Shown here: piece after piece, positions 46,370 through 56,533 of the stretch
How positions within the stretch are numbered: position 1 is the first letter of the stretch
How the letters are laid out: each line of letters opens with the position of its first letter
Assembly: GCA_036768485.1 (NCBI GenBank)
Contig: JAVLUZ010000143.1
Span: 2,785,633 to 2,849,632 of the forward strand
Reading direction: 5' to 3'
Length of the DNA stretch: 64,000 nucleotides
DNA from: Mermis nigrescens
Lineage: Eukaryota; Nematoda; Enoplea; Mermithida; Mermithidae
Notes under the pieces: model-generated
What the model was told of the DNA's origin: nothing
The model's database searches: none
What the model saw: only the letters and a program-made list of their open reading frames with translations
Position numbers and translations under genes: made by a program

Positions 46370-48345
46370 GCAGAATATACTTTAATTTTTTGCGTTTTTC
46401 AGCGGAAGTCATATTTTTACTGGATTTTTACAACTTTCACAGGGATACATAGATAATTTTTCCCTAGTCCCCTCCTTTTATGTCCTTAATGATGTGTAAT
46501 TCCAAGTATGTATATTCATCCTTTTTGTTCCATCGGAGCATTTTTCTTTGCTACTACCATGCTTGATTTGATTGAGTAACTCATACGGTAACATGCCACA
46601 ACAATGACAGCAGTTCGAGAATGCGAAAAACAATATTAGTCTCAACATGCGCATTATCTTTTTTTAACACGGCAATCTTACCTTATTTAAACCGATCAAA
46701 TAATTTCACACAAATTTTAACCAACTATTGGGCGTTAAGAACATTATCATTCAGATTTTTAATCCTATCTTTACCTGGAACACTGTAAAAAATTAATCTT
46801 TTGTAATGCTCCGAAACTAAGCTTAATTTTTAGTGTAAACTTTACATAACTAGTGGGTGTGAAGAAAACATACAGTTATATTCGTGATCCTGACGTTTCG
46901 ATGTTTTGAAAAAATTAACGCTTTGCAACGCTCTGCAAGTACAATAAATTTGTAGTGTAAACTTAACACATCAAAAATAAATTAATAGTGTAGAGAGAAG
47001 ACTAACAGTCAGATTCGTAATTCTGACGTTACATAGCTCATTTTTTTAAAAAATTAGGCTTCCGAAACGCTCTAGCACTTAAGTTAATTCTCAGCGTATA
47101 CTTTACACACCCCCTGAGTGTAAAGAAGGTTCTATTCGGATTCGTGATTTTGATATTACTGTGATATTTCGATCAATATTTATGAAAAAATTGACTCTCC
47201 ACAATGGTCTGCTGAAAAATAAATATTAAATGTAAACGACTTTACACCACTGTTGAGTGTAAATAAACACGCCTAAGTGACATTTCACGTTTGACCCCTG
47301 GTACTTTTTTAGACTTTCGATCATGTTCATACTCATAAGCAAAAAAGTTGTCAGAAAAACACAAGACAGAAACACGTTTGACACCCCCAATTTTTGACTT
47401 TACACCTCCCGAAAAAGCTCAATATTGATGTAAATAAATACAATTTGTTGTGACGTATACCCCTTAGAAAGTGCCTTATTTTTATCTTATTCGACTTATT
47501 CCGACTTCTAAACGGTGTAATTGGCGAGAAAAAAGGGATAAAAAAGTATTTTTCCACCATCCACCACATTGTAAACTTTAAAAATCTGAACCTAACTCCC
47601 CATTGAGTGTAAAGAAATTCAGTTTGGGCCGGTTTGTAGCTCTCGAATTAATATTTGAGATAGTGACCAATAAAGAGGGGGAAAAACGTGTTTTTTCACC
47701 CCATGTTACACCCCTGATTAGGAGCTTTACACTCCCAGAAATAAATCAATATTAATTTTTTTCGAACGCAATTTACTGCGACGTATAGCCCTTAAAACTT
47801 GCTTATTTTTGTTTTATCTTATTTGTAATAGAGTGTAAAGTTTGAACTGTTAGATCTAACTTCGTATTGAGTGTAAGAAAGTTTGCAGGTAAGCCGACGG
47901 TATCCCTTAAAACGTGGTACAATTCCATAAATAGGTTTTTGGGGGGACTCTTGTTCAAGGAATTGGCAGCCGTAAACAAGTAAAATACTCAACCAAACTG
48001 TCTTTTTTAACCCCAGATTTTTCTACTCTTGACACTACCCCTCTGGGAACAAGTCATTTGAAAATAATTTAAAAAAGCGTTTAGAACTTATTCAGTTGCC
48101 TAAATTAAAAAAACACACTAAAAAGAGTGCAAAACTGAGCTAGAAAAGTCATGTGACCGACCAAAATTTTTAAAATCTATGTGCTATAACGTTACAGTAA
48201 AACTTAACAAGCTCTTTAAACATCGGGTATTGATTTAAAAGAAACGAAAAAACACGGGCAGCAAATTTTTTATTATTTATCTTCAAAAAACCGCACAATA
48301 CAGATGTGTTCCAGTGTGGCTGTAAAGGAAGGTGGACATGTGTTA
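46370..48345 (+). repeat. Foldback-family arm plus repetitive core, copy A
   Basis: 46370-46556 is a right arm like that at 10150-12131 (ending CTTTGCTA). It is followed by a core of degenerate ~150-bp units with GTGTAAACTTTACAC, AGATTCGTAATYCTGAC and a 'ctttgcaacgctctg' phrase. Copy B at about 49500-50900 is a direct repeat of this whole arrangement, starting with its own right arm and sharing phrases such as 'ggcagcagtycgagaa' and 'taccttatttaaa'. Confidence 0.65.
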
Positions 48346-49685
48346 GTACTAGCAAAGAAAAATACTCCGATGGAACAAAAAAGTCGAATATACTTGGGAT
48401 TGTGGATTATTAAGGATGTTAAAGGAGGGGACTAGGAATAAGCTGCCTATGTATGTGCCTAAAGTCGCAAAATCTGCTAAAAATCAGACTTTCTCTAAGC
48501 AACGCAAAGAATCGAAGTATATTCAGCGGCCTGCAGATTGAAATAAATTATTGAACAAAAAAATGATTAAAAAAGCAGCAAGTTATCGTCTGTTTCATAT
48601 ATCCCAGAGCTTTTCAGAAAATTTTTTCCGAGGCTACAGTAACGCTATCTTTCCTACTGACTGTTTTTCGGTGAATTTTTTTGCAGTTTAATTTATTCTC
48701 GTCTTTCAGCAGATCATGCAACTTGCGGAAGTAAGTTGCTCATTCAGCTTGTCATAAATCGACCGTTAAACACAATAGACTAACATTTTAAACAGTCGCC
48801 GCAAACTTCCGCTTAGCTCAGTGATAGAACGTCTGATTGTCGTCGAAGCATCCCGGGTTCGGTTCCCGCCGCGAGAATGAATTTTATGTAGCACATTTAC
48901 TATATTATTGCCCAACACTGTTTAGATACCTACTTGAATTATCTTTATATGGACGGTTTAGTGCATTAAAAATGAAAGAATGACAGCCGCTCAGCCCCCA
49001 CTCAACTTTTCTATTCATTTACAGTAAATCACTTGATAAGGCATACTGTAGCCTTCAAAAAATTTACTGACAAAGCTTCCTAATAAATGAAACAGACTAT
49101 AGCTATGCAGTAGCTAATGGAGTGAAACTCGGCGAGACTTTGCAAGCCAATTGAATGAAATAGCAAATATCGATGCATTCAAGACAATCAAAGAAATTGT
49201 TGGTTTTTAGCAGCAGGAAACGCGTGAGCTTACATGAAACAGACTGAGTAGGTAAACTTGCATGCCCGCAACGATTGTGTGCACTAATCAATTGACGCCA
49301 GGTTTGCTTGCTATATTGCTCATGATAACAAAATAAAACACCTTTAAATGCAATTGCAGTTAGTTTTCTATCAATCACGATACGAAGCAAGTCAGTCTTG
49401 TAACTTGCAAGCAATTTACAAAAAGTAAACATTTTGAATTATATTTATACACTCTTACATGAAGCATTAAAAATTATTTAAAGAGCGTTACCTTTTTCAG
49501 AAGCCGCAGAATATACTTTGCTTTTAGCGTTGCTTAGAGAAAGTCTGATTTTTAGCAAATTTTGCGACTTTAGGCACATATATAGGTAGCTTTTTCCTAG
49601 TCACATCCTTTTACATCCTTAATAATCTACAATCCCAAGTATATTCGTCTTTTTTGTTCCATCGGAGCATTTTTCTTTGCTAGTA
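48346..49685 (+). mobile_element. Foldback-like element with ~190-bp inverted arms
   Basis: Left arm 48346-48540 starts CTAGCAAAGAAAAATACTCC; right arm about 49500-49685 is its inverse and ends GGAGCATTTTTCTTTGCTAG. Between the arms is about 960 bp including a tRNA-like sequence and no supported gene. The flanking TA is the only visible candidate duplication. Confidence 0.65.
48806..48876 (+). tRNA. tRNA-like sequence, probably a pseudogene (anticodon region GTC)
   Basis: Contains a good pol III box A (TAGCTCAGTGA at 48814) and box B (GGTTCGGTTCC) about 40 bp later. TTGTCGT sits where the anticodon loop should be, suggesting tRNA-Asp(GTC). The acceptor stem pairs in only about 5 of 7 positions and the anticodon stem is poor, so it is more likely a pseudogene or a tRNA-derived piece of the surrounding foldback element. 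Confidence 0.4.
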
Positions 49686-50900
49686 CACTACTTTTAATCG
49701 GCATGATTTGAATAAAATCAGTCAATAAACACATACAGTAACATTCCACAATAATGGCAGCAGTCCGAGAACGTGGAAAATAATATTATTCTTAACATTA
49801 GAATTATCTTTGTCAAACACGACAGCCTTACCTTATTTAAAGGATCAAAGGTTTTCAGCGTAAACTTTCCGCAATTATTGATTGTAAAGAACACTTACGC
49901 TCAGATTCGTAATCCTGCCATTATATGGAACATTTTAAAGAAAAAATCAAGCTCCTACAAAGCTCTGAAACTAACTTTAATTTTACTGGATGTAAAGGAA
50001 ATATACGGTCAGATTCGTAATCCGGACCTTAAGGAATATATTTAGAAAAAATTCACGCTTTGCAACACTGTGTAAGTAAAATAAATTTGTAGTGTAAACT
50101 CACATTAAAAATGAACTAATAGTGCAAACTGTACTTACCTACTGGGTGTCGAGAAAACTGACAGTCAGATTCATAATTCTGACGTCACGTAAAACATTTT
50201 TAAAGAAATTCAGCTTCTGCAAGACTCTAGGGCAAAGTGAATTTGCAGTGTTAATTTTACACAACTACAGAGTGTAAAAAGAATTTTTGTCGGATTTATA
50301 ATTCTGATGTTACTCTGATATTACGATCAACATTTATGAAAAAATGTAGTCTCCACAATGGTCTGATGATAGATATTAGATGTAAACCACCTAACATCAC
50401 TGTTGAGTGTAAACAAACGTGCCAAACTAGCGTATAGTGTAAGAAAGTTTGCAGGTAGATCAAAGGTAGTCCTTGAGCCGTAGTACATTTCCATAGATAG
50501 GTTTTGGGGGACTCTTATACAAAGAATTTGGCAGTCATAAACAAGTCGAAAACTCGACTAAAATGTGCTTTTCATCCTCAGATTCTTTACACTCTTTACA
50601 CTGCAACTTTAGAAATAAGTTGCTTTAAAAAAATAAAAGAATACTTCTAAAGCCTACTCAATTGTTTACATTAAAAAACCAGACTTAACAGAATGCAATA
50701 CTGAGTTAGAAAAATCGTGTGATCGACCATAATTTAAAAAATCTATATGTTATAACGCTACAGTAAAACTTTACACGCTCTTTACACATCTGGTATTGAT
50801 TTTTAAACAGACAAGAAAACACTGGCAGCGAATTTTTTTAATATCTATCTTTTAAAAAACCGTATAATACAAAAGCGTCCCAGCGTGTCTTTAGGGGAGT
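49686..50900 (+). repeat. Foldback-family core, copy B
   Basis: Direct repeat of the core at 46560-48345, beginning immediately after the right arm at 49685, with the same order of GTGTAAA and GATTCGTAAT units and the same end phrase near 50860 ('tttaaaaaaccg'). It is shorter than copy A because of internal deletions. Confidence 0.6.
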
Positions 50901-52159
50901 CACTCTGTAGGGGGTGTTTAAGTATATTATAGGTATGGGCTAACGCGCTACCTATGATAAACTTGTATCCATTATAGGCATACTCGGGAATGGTTGGAAT
51001 TTGATATGGAAGTCCATCATGTGTACATTCTTTATGAACTAGTTCTAAAAATTGGCATGGGTGGGGACCGGAAAGCATGGCCGTTCTGGGGGGTTAGAAA
51101 GTTGGTTTTTTCGGCCAAAAATGACATCAAAAAATGTAATAAATGCTAAAATAGCCTTAAAACTACCTTATTCCATCAATTTCTGGTCAATTTTAAGCAC
51201 TCTTCAGAGGTAAATTTTTAATTATCAACCATTGTCGGTCTTCATTTTGCCTTATTTTTCCAAGAAATTCCCATTCATTCGTTCTTGGGAGTAGGGTTAT
51301 ACCCCAAACCCTCCCTACGTGCATGTCTGGTGGGGTGGGGAGACAGCAGCTAGGCTAGGAGGGCTCAAATCTTTTATCTTACAACTGCATACAATGATTA
51401 GAAGTGATTAAACTACGAGGGAAATAGAAGCGATGTTTCATACAAGTAACATAGTCATCACAATAAAACATGAAATTTTAATAAAAAACTAGATGTAAAT
51501 GCTGTCTGTTGCTTAGAGTGATGTACTACAGTAAAAAATTTAATTTGGAAAAACGAGCAATTCATTTTGCGGGCGTACGATTTAGTTTGTGTTAGGTACA
51601 CGTTTCTTTCCAGCTCAGTACTTTATATGCATGTTATGATTCATATTTTTTGTTTCGTTAGTTTTATCTGTCTTTCACTGCAAAAAATTGTTGGATTTAC
51701 CCAACAAAGTTAGGTGTAAATTTGGCGCCAGCAACTTATAAATTATTCTAATTAAATCAATTTTGAAACAATTTCAAAATAAGGTATATATTCAGAAAAC
51801 AGGTTCTACAAGCTACAAAATAGCATATTGTTCTTTTCGATTCCTTGAGTATTCATTTGTGTACGGCTGATGAACAGTAGAAAATCCAGTGTATTTTTAG
51901 ATGTGTTTAATTATCTCACTAAATTCAAAGATATTCAAAAATTAATTTATACCATCACGTAGAGAATTGAATGAACTTTCAGAATCTGTATTATACTTTA
52001 ATCATAAATGAAATATAAATAATTAATAATATCACAAAGAGTGTGGCGCCCAAACGGCGGCGCAAAAACATCCCATTTCGCAGATCATTTCTATAATCGC
52101 AATCTGACAGCTTATTGCCCTAGGTAGTTTTAAAATTTATGACCGAAGTTGTGTGAAAC
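50901..52159. other. Gene-free stretch
   Basis: No supported gene. The small minus-strand frame at 50845-51078 has no recognisable domain and overlaps the repeat end. Confidence 0.4.
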
Positions 52160-52965
52160 AGGTAACGTCCCAACACGGCCACCAAAATTCCCAACACGGC
52201 CACCTTCCCAACACGGCCACCGTCCCAGCATGGACATCGTCCCAACATGGCCACCGTCCCAACAAAGCCACTGTCTCGATAAGGCCACCACCACCAATTT
52301 ATTCTAATCAGTGGATCCGTAAGTAGGTATTAATAGTATAAGAAGGTAATTTATAAGTTTTGATACGTAGATTTGTACTTTAACGAGGCGGCAAATTAGA
52401 CAGGCTGTTCTATTGTGTAGCAAGCTTCTCCGCTGGAATTACATAGACAAAGGGATCACGTGCAAAAGTAATCTATCATATCTGAACTGCAGCAAAAAAA
52501 ATGCGAAAACAACATAAAAGGACTCAGAATAAGAAAACGCGTTGAAAACAATCTTAAAGGACTCCGCATAAGCAAACTCGTCGAAAACAACCTAAAACGA
52601 CTCAGAATGAGAAAACTCGTTGATAACAACCTATAAAAGACTCAGAATAAGAATTAAGCTGTATGTTGTTTTGTAATTATGTGCCGACTGCCGACTACCT
52701 ACCGCTTTTCGAAACTATTAACAAATATTCAATGCTTCCGATGCGCCCAACATGTGCAACCCGACCACAGTGCAGAACAATGCTTCGTTGCATGCAAAAT
52801 TCTTTATGCATGTAAAAAACTAACTTTAGTCATCAATTTAATTGCTGCCACATGTATATCCATGCCTAATTACCTTCCTATAATTAACTATTATTACCTA
52901 CTTAACTGATTAAAATACAGTGATAGTGGCCTTGTTGATACAGTGGCTTTGTTGGGACGGTGGTA
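52160..52965 (+). repeat. Foldback-like unit whose arms are minisatellites
   Basis: 52160-52290 carries about seven 17-18 bp units of GTCCCAACACGGCCACC type. 52921-52965 is the inverse complement of the last three units (ending TTTGTTGGGACGGTGG). Between them, 52505-52650 has four ~45-bp units around 'actcagaataagaaaac'. No supported gene lies inside. Confidence 0.7.
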
Positions 52966-52966
52966 A

Positions 52967-53150
52967 AGTCTCGTTAGAGCACTTTTGAGCAGTAGGTGTC
53001 GTTATAGCACTTTGTAGCGTTATAGCACCAGTTGCGTTATGGCACTAAATGTCTCGTTGGAGCACTCAGGTGTCCCGTTATGGCACTCCTGTGTCTCGTT
53101 AGAGCACTCGGACGGATTGACCCTCAAATATCTTGTTAGAGCATTACTAT
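52967..53150 (+). repeat. Short tandem repeat of GTCTCGTTAGAGCACT type
   Basis: About eight units of 16-24 bp, alternating 'cgttagagcact' and 'cgttatagcacc/cgttatggcact'. It follows directly on the foldback-like unit. Confidence 0.8.
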
Positions 53151-53208
53151 TTGCCTGACGTCATCACAGCGTACAGTTGTGCTCAAATGACCAGGTAAAC
53201 GTCATAAG

Positions 53209-53361
53209 CATAGGTGGGCAGCACCGAAATTCTGGGGGGGGTGAAAAAATTTCTGGGGGGTGAAAAAATTTTTAAAGGTCAAAAAATGGTCTTAAAAGTG
53301 GTCGTATGGCAAAAAAACACAATTTTTCGACGTTTCTCATCAAGCTTTATCCAATGGCATC
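53209..53361 (+). mobile_element. hAT-type MITE, family A, copy 7, cut off at its right side
   Basis: Starts CATAGGTGGGCAGCACC and follows the family through the CACAATTTTTCGACG block to GGCATC at 53356-53361, then stops abruptly where intact copies continue with AAAAAATTGCG. The break coincides with the likely left end of the Polinton. Confidence 0.85.
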
Positions 53362-54720
53362 AGTAGTAAGGCTGGACCATCTGGCTGTACAATGGTTAAG
53401 CAAAAAGCCGTGCTTAAGCATATAGCCGTGCTTAAGCATATAGCACACGCTTAAGCATAGAGACTTCATGAGGCAAAAAGCGCCTACAATGGGGTCCTAC
53501 TACACAATAAAGCACGGAAGTATAGGCACGAAGCGCCGAACTCGAGCGTCTCATTTTTGCACTGGTCGGTCACCCTGGACGAAATCATAACTTGGGCGGA
53601 ACACTCCCTGAAGCAGAAACGCGAAGCGCCGAACTTGAGAGGGCTATCTACAAAGAATTTACGCGTAGCGCCGAATTAGGGTCCTATGCGGGCGCAGAAC
53701 GTCAAATTTCTCCCTAGGTCATATGAGCCCATCAGGTACAGGGTGTCGATTTCAGTAAGGCCATCAGAATAAAGATAACAACATTGAACTGTGTAATCAC
53801 TAGGCGGCATATACGCACATACTATAACACAGTTTTATTAGAGCGATAAACTATTCGCACTGTCGACTCTAGCCAAGCAATCACTATTCAGAAAGGTACA
53901 GAAGCAAAATATTGTAGAAATTTATTTTGAACTGCAGCTGTCGACTGAAACTAGGCTTCCATGCAAAATATTATTGAAATTCAAACAATCACTGCCATCT
54001 GGCTATTGACCCATTATTACAAGAATAGGTCCAACTCAAGCTAGGTTTCTATTATTCAGAAACGTACAAAAAGCAAAATATTATAGAAATCTATTTCAAT
54101 CTGCAGCTGTCGACTCTAGCTACGTATTCACTGTTCAGAAAGGTACAAAAGAAAAATTTTGTAGAAATTTATTTTGAACTGCAGCTGTCGACTCAAGCTA
54201 GGTTTCCATGCAAAATATTATTGAAATTTAAATGGTCACTGGCATCTAGCTATTGACCCTTTACGACAAAAATAGGTCCAACTCAAGCTAAGTTTTCATT
54301 ATCCAGAAAAATACAAAAGAAAAATGTATCGTAGAAATCTTTTTAGCACAATAGTGTAAAGATTTTCAGCTGCTTTTGAAAAGACAGCCCATAATTCCAT
54401 GCTTTTAAAAAAGTATAAAAAAGCATGAAAAATTGAGGACTTTCATCATTTAACTCCACTATGGTATTATCACCAACGATGGGCAGGAATAGGAAGACGC
54501 CAAAGAAACTCTCAACGACAACGACCAACCCAGGAACGATCGTCTGCAAGGGTGAGTATTTTTCTGTTTTGTAAGAATGCAGGGTTGAAATGCTACAATA
54601 TCGTCTTCTGTACGGTCATTGTTATACAACCCTGCATACAGTTTAGGTACCGTGCATTGCAAAACGTTCAGTAGCCGACCTTTTCTGTTTGCACAACGTT
54701 TTGAATAAACATTAACCTTA
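53362..54720. repeat. Repeat-rich terminal region of the Polinton
   Basis: Contains GCTTAAGCATATAGC tandem units (53395-53465), three CGCGAAGCGCCGAA-type motifs (near 53525, 53628 and 53670), and at 53880-54340 two to three copies of a ~240-bp unit with CTGCAGCTGTCGACT and AGCTAGGTTTC(C/T)AT. The small minus-strand frames around 54343-54662 are not recognisable proteins. Confidence 0.6.
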
Positions 54721-54723
54721 TGC

Positions 54724-55260
54724 TTAAGCTATTTTGAATGCATCAGTCAAACATATTATGCGTTTTTGAAATCGTTTCAGTTGTGCTTCATTTCTCGCGC
54801 CTGTTATAACAATTTTTCCCGTCGTAAAAATAAGGGCAGAGGGTGGGCCATCCGGAAATCGTATTTTCAAACCGGGGAATAGTTCTTGTTCGTATTCAAC
54901 AAATTTTTTGTGCGCTTGAGCAAGAGCGCGTAAATTTATATTTGCACTTAAATTTCCTGATCCGACAATATTGTGAATTATATGTTCAGTTAGTTTTAGC
55001 TCGTATCCACTTTTCTCCAACATTTTGCAAATTTTTTCGTTCGCGATTTTATTTTGTTCAACGCTTTTAGCACCAATGCATACTAATTTTCCAGAACTGA
55101 ACAATAGGCCCGTTGCTTTTGGTTCGTTTATTCGAATTATTGCCGCATTGAATCTTTTGTGGTCAAATTCCACTCCATCGCAAGTTCTCTTAATTTTATA
55201 CAAATTTAAAAGCTTTGAAGAGACTCGAGCTGTAGAAACAACATTTCGAATCGTAACCAT
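54724..55260 (-). CDS. TBP-like: Element-encoded TATA-binding protein (TBP)
   Basis: 178 codons from the first ATG at 55260 (the frame opens 10 codons upstream at a GTG). Both TBP saddle repeats are complete. Repeat 1 runs from VTIRNVVSTARV to about residue 88, with HKRFNAAIIRINEPKATGLL and FSSGKLVCIGAKS. Repeat 2 runs from IIHNIVGSGNL to the end, with YEQELFPGLKIRF and IFTTGKIVITGA. The four phenylalanines that intercalate at the TATA box are present (37, 54, 128, 145), spaced 17, 74 and 17 as in yeast TBP (99, 116, 190, 207). There is no intron and no long N-terminal domain. It is the last gene of the leftward Polinton block, 40 bp below the minor capsid gene, with a TATAAATA box of its own. 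Role expected: core-promoter recognition on the element. Sequence is well diverged from host-type TBP, so not a recent host copy. Confidence 0.9.
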   Translation of the reverse strand: MVTIRNVVSTARVSSKLLNLYKIKRTCDGVEFDHKRFNAAIIRINEPKATGLLFSSGKLVCIGAKSVEQNKIANEKICKMLEKSGYELKLTEHIIHNIVGSGNLSANINLRALAQAHKKFVEYEQELFPGLKIRFPDGPPSALIFTTGKIVITGARNEAQLKRFQKRIICLTDAFKIA

Positions 55261-55293
55261 GATTGAGAATGATGAATTTTTAATAGACACGAC

Positions 55294-55301
55294 TATTTAT
55301 A
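55294..55301 (-). promoter_or_regulatory. TATA box of the TBP-like gene
   Basis: TATAAATA on the coding strand, about 35 bp upstream of the ATG at 55260. It is a consensus-quality TATA element in the short gap between the minor capsid gene and the TBP gene. Confidence 0.6.
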
Positions 55302-55302
55302 T

Positions 55303-56048
55303 CTAAAAATATGAAGGTTTAATCTTTCGAAAATGCAACTTGACAATCACTTTTCCAGAAATAAACGGTATTAATAGATCCAAATCGTCTTTTATGTTTA
55401 TTTCTATGCTAGAAATATCTTTTACGAGGACGGGTATGTAGTGAGGAAAATCATAGATTCTGTCAATGATGTTAGGGTATGTTCCTTCCACGTTTATGAT
55501 GCGCAAAAGAGGGGCTGAAACGTCTCCTACGATCTGGGGTTCTAAAATATTTGCATAGACGTACAAGGTTTCAAGACCACCCCCACCAAGTCCGGCTCCT
55601 TATCCGACCATCCTGTATCTTTTAGTAGTGTTTCTTTAAATCCTAAAATATGTGCTATTCTTTCGGACAGTTTCACTGATTTCACAAAGCGTTCGAGTAT
55701 CATTACAGAAACCCGTTTTATTGAAGTGTAATAATTGAATTCTACTCCTTCTACTTTTTCTATACAAAATTTCATAGCCTCTATAAATTCCTGGATGGAG
55801 TCGTAGCATCCTTCCTGCATTTGAAGTTTATATTCAATACCATCTGCATCTATAACTTTAATTTCCGTTTCGTGTTTTCTTATTGTTTGCCAATTATGGG
55901 GGTAAATAAATTCCGAGAGACCACACTCCCAATCACCGATTAATTTTAATTTTTGCGGTAAATGTACAATAAACTTTGAAGGCGTATTTTGTCTATCGCT
56001 TATCGTGTTGCTAGGCAAAGTTATGTAAAATTGATCCATTTTTGACAA
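55303..56048 (-). pseudogene. Penton / minor capsid protein (one frame break)
   Basis: N-terminal part 55542-56048 (MDQFYITLPSN, FIVHLPQKLKLIGDWECGL, EFIYPHNW) and C-terminal part 55303-55566 (YANILEPQIVGDVSAPLLRII, GKVIVKLHFRK). Together they match, in order and length, the conserved invertebrate Polinton protein thought to be the single-jelly-roll penton. The two parts overlap in different frames near a G5 run (about 55582), so one base is gained or lost. The start codon overlaps the protease gene's end by about 28 bp. The structure assignment is from family knowledge; I see no catalytic motif. Confidence 0.8.
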
Positions 56049-56530
56049 ATTTGGTTTATGATAAAATCTTCATCTATGACTGAGGTGTTTATCTTAAATA
56101 GACTATTTACAAAACCCGTTACAAATTCGTCCGCATAACTTTTATCTAAACTTTTTAAAATTAGTTTCATGGGCACCCCTCTGTACCTCCAAATTAAAAA
56201 ATAAACACACATTTGGCCGCACGTAGACGTTAGTGGCTGCTGCACGCATTTTTTATTATGCTTAATTTTTGTAGCATACTGTAGAATATAATTTTGTGTT
56301 TGGTTATCAGGCGCTAAGCCGTAGCTGTCGAAATAGTCGCACGAGTCATGCGCGTCAAAATACATGCACGTCCAATGCGAGCCAGGTTGGGTACTAGGGT
56401 CCATATTCATTACCAATGCAGCAGGCTTGCTAAAAATGGGTGGTAATTTATCGCTCGGGAAAACACCAAGAAAATTTTGACCGACACGCTTGGTCGCCTT
56501 TTAATACACTATTTAGTTGAAAGGTATTCA
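56021..56530 (-). CDS. Adenain-like cysteine protease (C5 type)
   Basis: Virion maturation protease. The open part (56021-56416) has the expected order: His in PGSHW, Asp in YFDSYG, and Gln then Cys in QQPLTSTCGQMCVYFL. The listed ORF start at 56416 is a TTG. Coding-like sequence continues upstream in the same frame through VFPSD, a family hallmark, but reaches a stop; an ATG-initiated N-terminus in another frame begins near 56530 (MNTFQLNSVLKG). So one frame break lies about 56480, next to an A4 run. It lies between minor and major capsid genes, the usual Polinton neighbourhood. Confidence 0.85.
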
Positions 56531-56533
56531 TAT

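Noticed and set aside
48346..49685. Calling this a tRNA-derived SINE
   Set aside because: The tRNA-like part lies in the middle of a unit with ~190-bp inverted arms and has no tail or second copy in the window.
52160..52290. CRISPR-like spaced repeat of GTCCCAACACGGCCACC
   Set aside because: Spacers are only a few bases and similar to each other, the setting is a eukaryotic genome, and no cas gene is present; it is a minisatellite.
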